Shown in pieces: positions 5,252-5,484 of a stretch of 5,484 nucleotides of DNA. The notes under the pieces are model-generated. The model had not been told where the DNA came from. It worked only from the letters and a program-made list of their open reading frames with translations, and ran no database searches. This DNA comes from Acidobacteriota bacterium (GTDB lineage: Bacteria; Acidobacteriota; UBA6911), in the NCBI GenBank assembly GCA_023265215.1, contig JAHFUH010000398.1, positions 1-5,484 of the forward strand. The letters run 5' to 3'. Position numbers and translations under genes: made by a program. Position 1 is the first letter of the stretch; every line of letters begins with the position of its first letter.

Positions 5252-5258
5252 CGGCTGA

Positions 5259-5484
5259 TTAATTAGTGTTTTGAGACCAGGTCATGAGGCGGAACGGCTG
5301 CGGTAGGAGGTGTTCATTCCAGCACCCCTCGTCAAAATGAACTCGGGGAGTTCCCTGAATAGTCACTGTTTTTCCTATAAATGAGCCGAAGAAATCGCTG
5401 GTTCCGACCAATCTCAGGGGGGCGTTCGGAGCGTAGGCCTCAATGTATGCCTGGGACCCACCGGCCATTTTCATTTCGCTTGTT
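5259..5484 (-). CDS. C-terminal part of a PilX-like pilus assembly protein (DUF7305-like), cut by the edge
   Basis: The frame is open to the right edge, with codons for T, S and E before the first internal ATG at 5474, so this is about the last 74 residues of a longer protein. The segment YIEAYAPNAPLRLVG, then TSDFFGSFIGKTVTIQG and VHFDEGC, matches the pattern I know from the C-terminus of PilX-like proteins. In these, 'yapnA...l.G.sdffGsiiGksvtl.G...vHyDe' strands form a repetitive beta structure. Such proteins join minor pilins in type IV pilus or secretion assembly in the inner membrane and periplasm. The final tail, WNEHLLPQPFRLMTWSQNTN, is variable. It converges on the radical SAM gene with 7 bases between stop codons, so the two are not in one operon. 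The family match is from memory of the pattern. Confidence 0.65.
   Translation of the reverse strand, partial: TSEMKMAGGSQAYIEAYAPNAPLRLVGTSDFFGSFIGKTVTIQGTPRVHFDEGCWNEHLLPQPFRLMTWSQNTN

Overview
This is an accessory, mosaic-looking stretch from a Gram-negative-type bacterium. It carries four complete, confidently coding genes and one convincing partial gene at the right edge. A short signal-peptide start runs off the left edge, and about 1 kb of non-coding DNA in the middle contains a large nested palindrome. Two genes encode exported proteins, and the right-edge fragment resembles the C-terminus of a type IV pilus (PilX-like) protein, which fits a diderm. The GC-rich protease gene, the AT-richer toxin-antitoxin and hypothetical genes, and the repeat block have visibly different base composition. 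That suggests pieces gathered from several sources. The TTCGATATTCGATATT-type repeat text recalls intergenic repeats I associate with PVC-group (Verrucomicrobiota/Kiritimatiellota-like) or similar environmental genomes. That is memory only, and I would not assign a phylum from it.

Layout. 1-42 (-) is the start of an exported protein, with a good sigma70-like promoter at 76-105. 106-515 has no convincing gene apart from a possible 28-codon small ORF at 410-496. 516-563 holds an extended -10 promoter and a 10-bp tandem repeat, followed by a CPBP-family intramembrane protease at 579-1397 (+). Convergent to it, on the minus strand, is a BrnT/BrnA-type toxin-antitoxin pair (1775-2056 and 1540-1791, overlapping by 17 bases). 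It is preceded on the same strand by a small secreted protein of unknown function (2181-2744).

2821-3763 is non-coding. It contains a block with small hairpins (2821-3020), then a roughly 474-bp composite element (3021-3494). The element's two halves are inverted copies of one repeat unit and pair through four collinear arms (22, 33, 21 and 27 bp) around a central hairpin. The left half carries about 123 extra bases bounded by CCCAGG direct repeats. Next come a smaller stem-loop (3501-3553) and a leader region before a B12-binding-type radical SAM protein (3764-5251, +). This enzyme has a CX4CX2C cluster motif and its substrate is not evident. It converges, with a 7-bp gap, on the C-terminal part of a pilus-assembly-like protein (5259-5484, -).

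The genes do not form one pathway. The protease, the toxin-antitoxin pair and the orphan secreted protein look like accessory cargo. The most unusual structure is the nested palindrome, and the least understood enzyme is the radical SAM protein just downstream of it.
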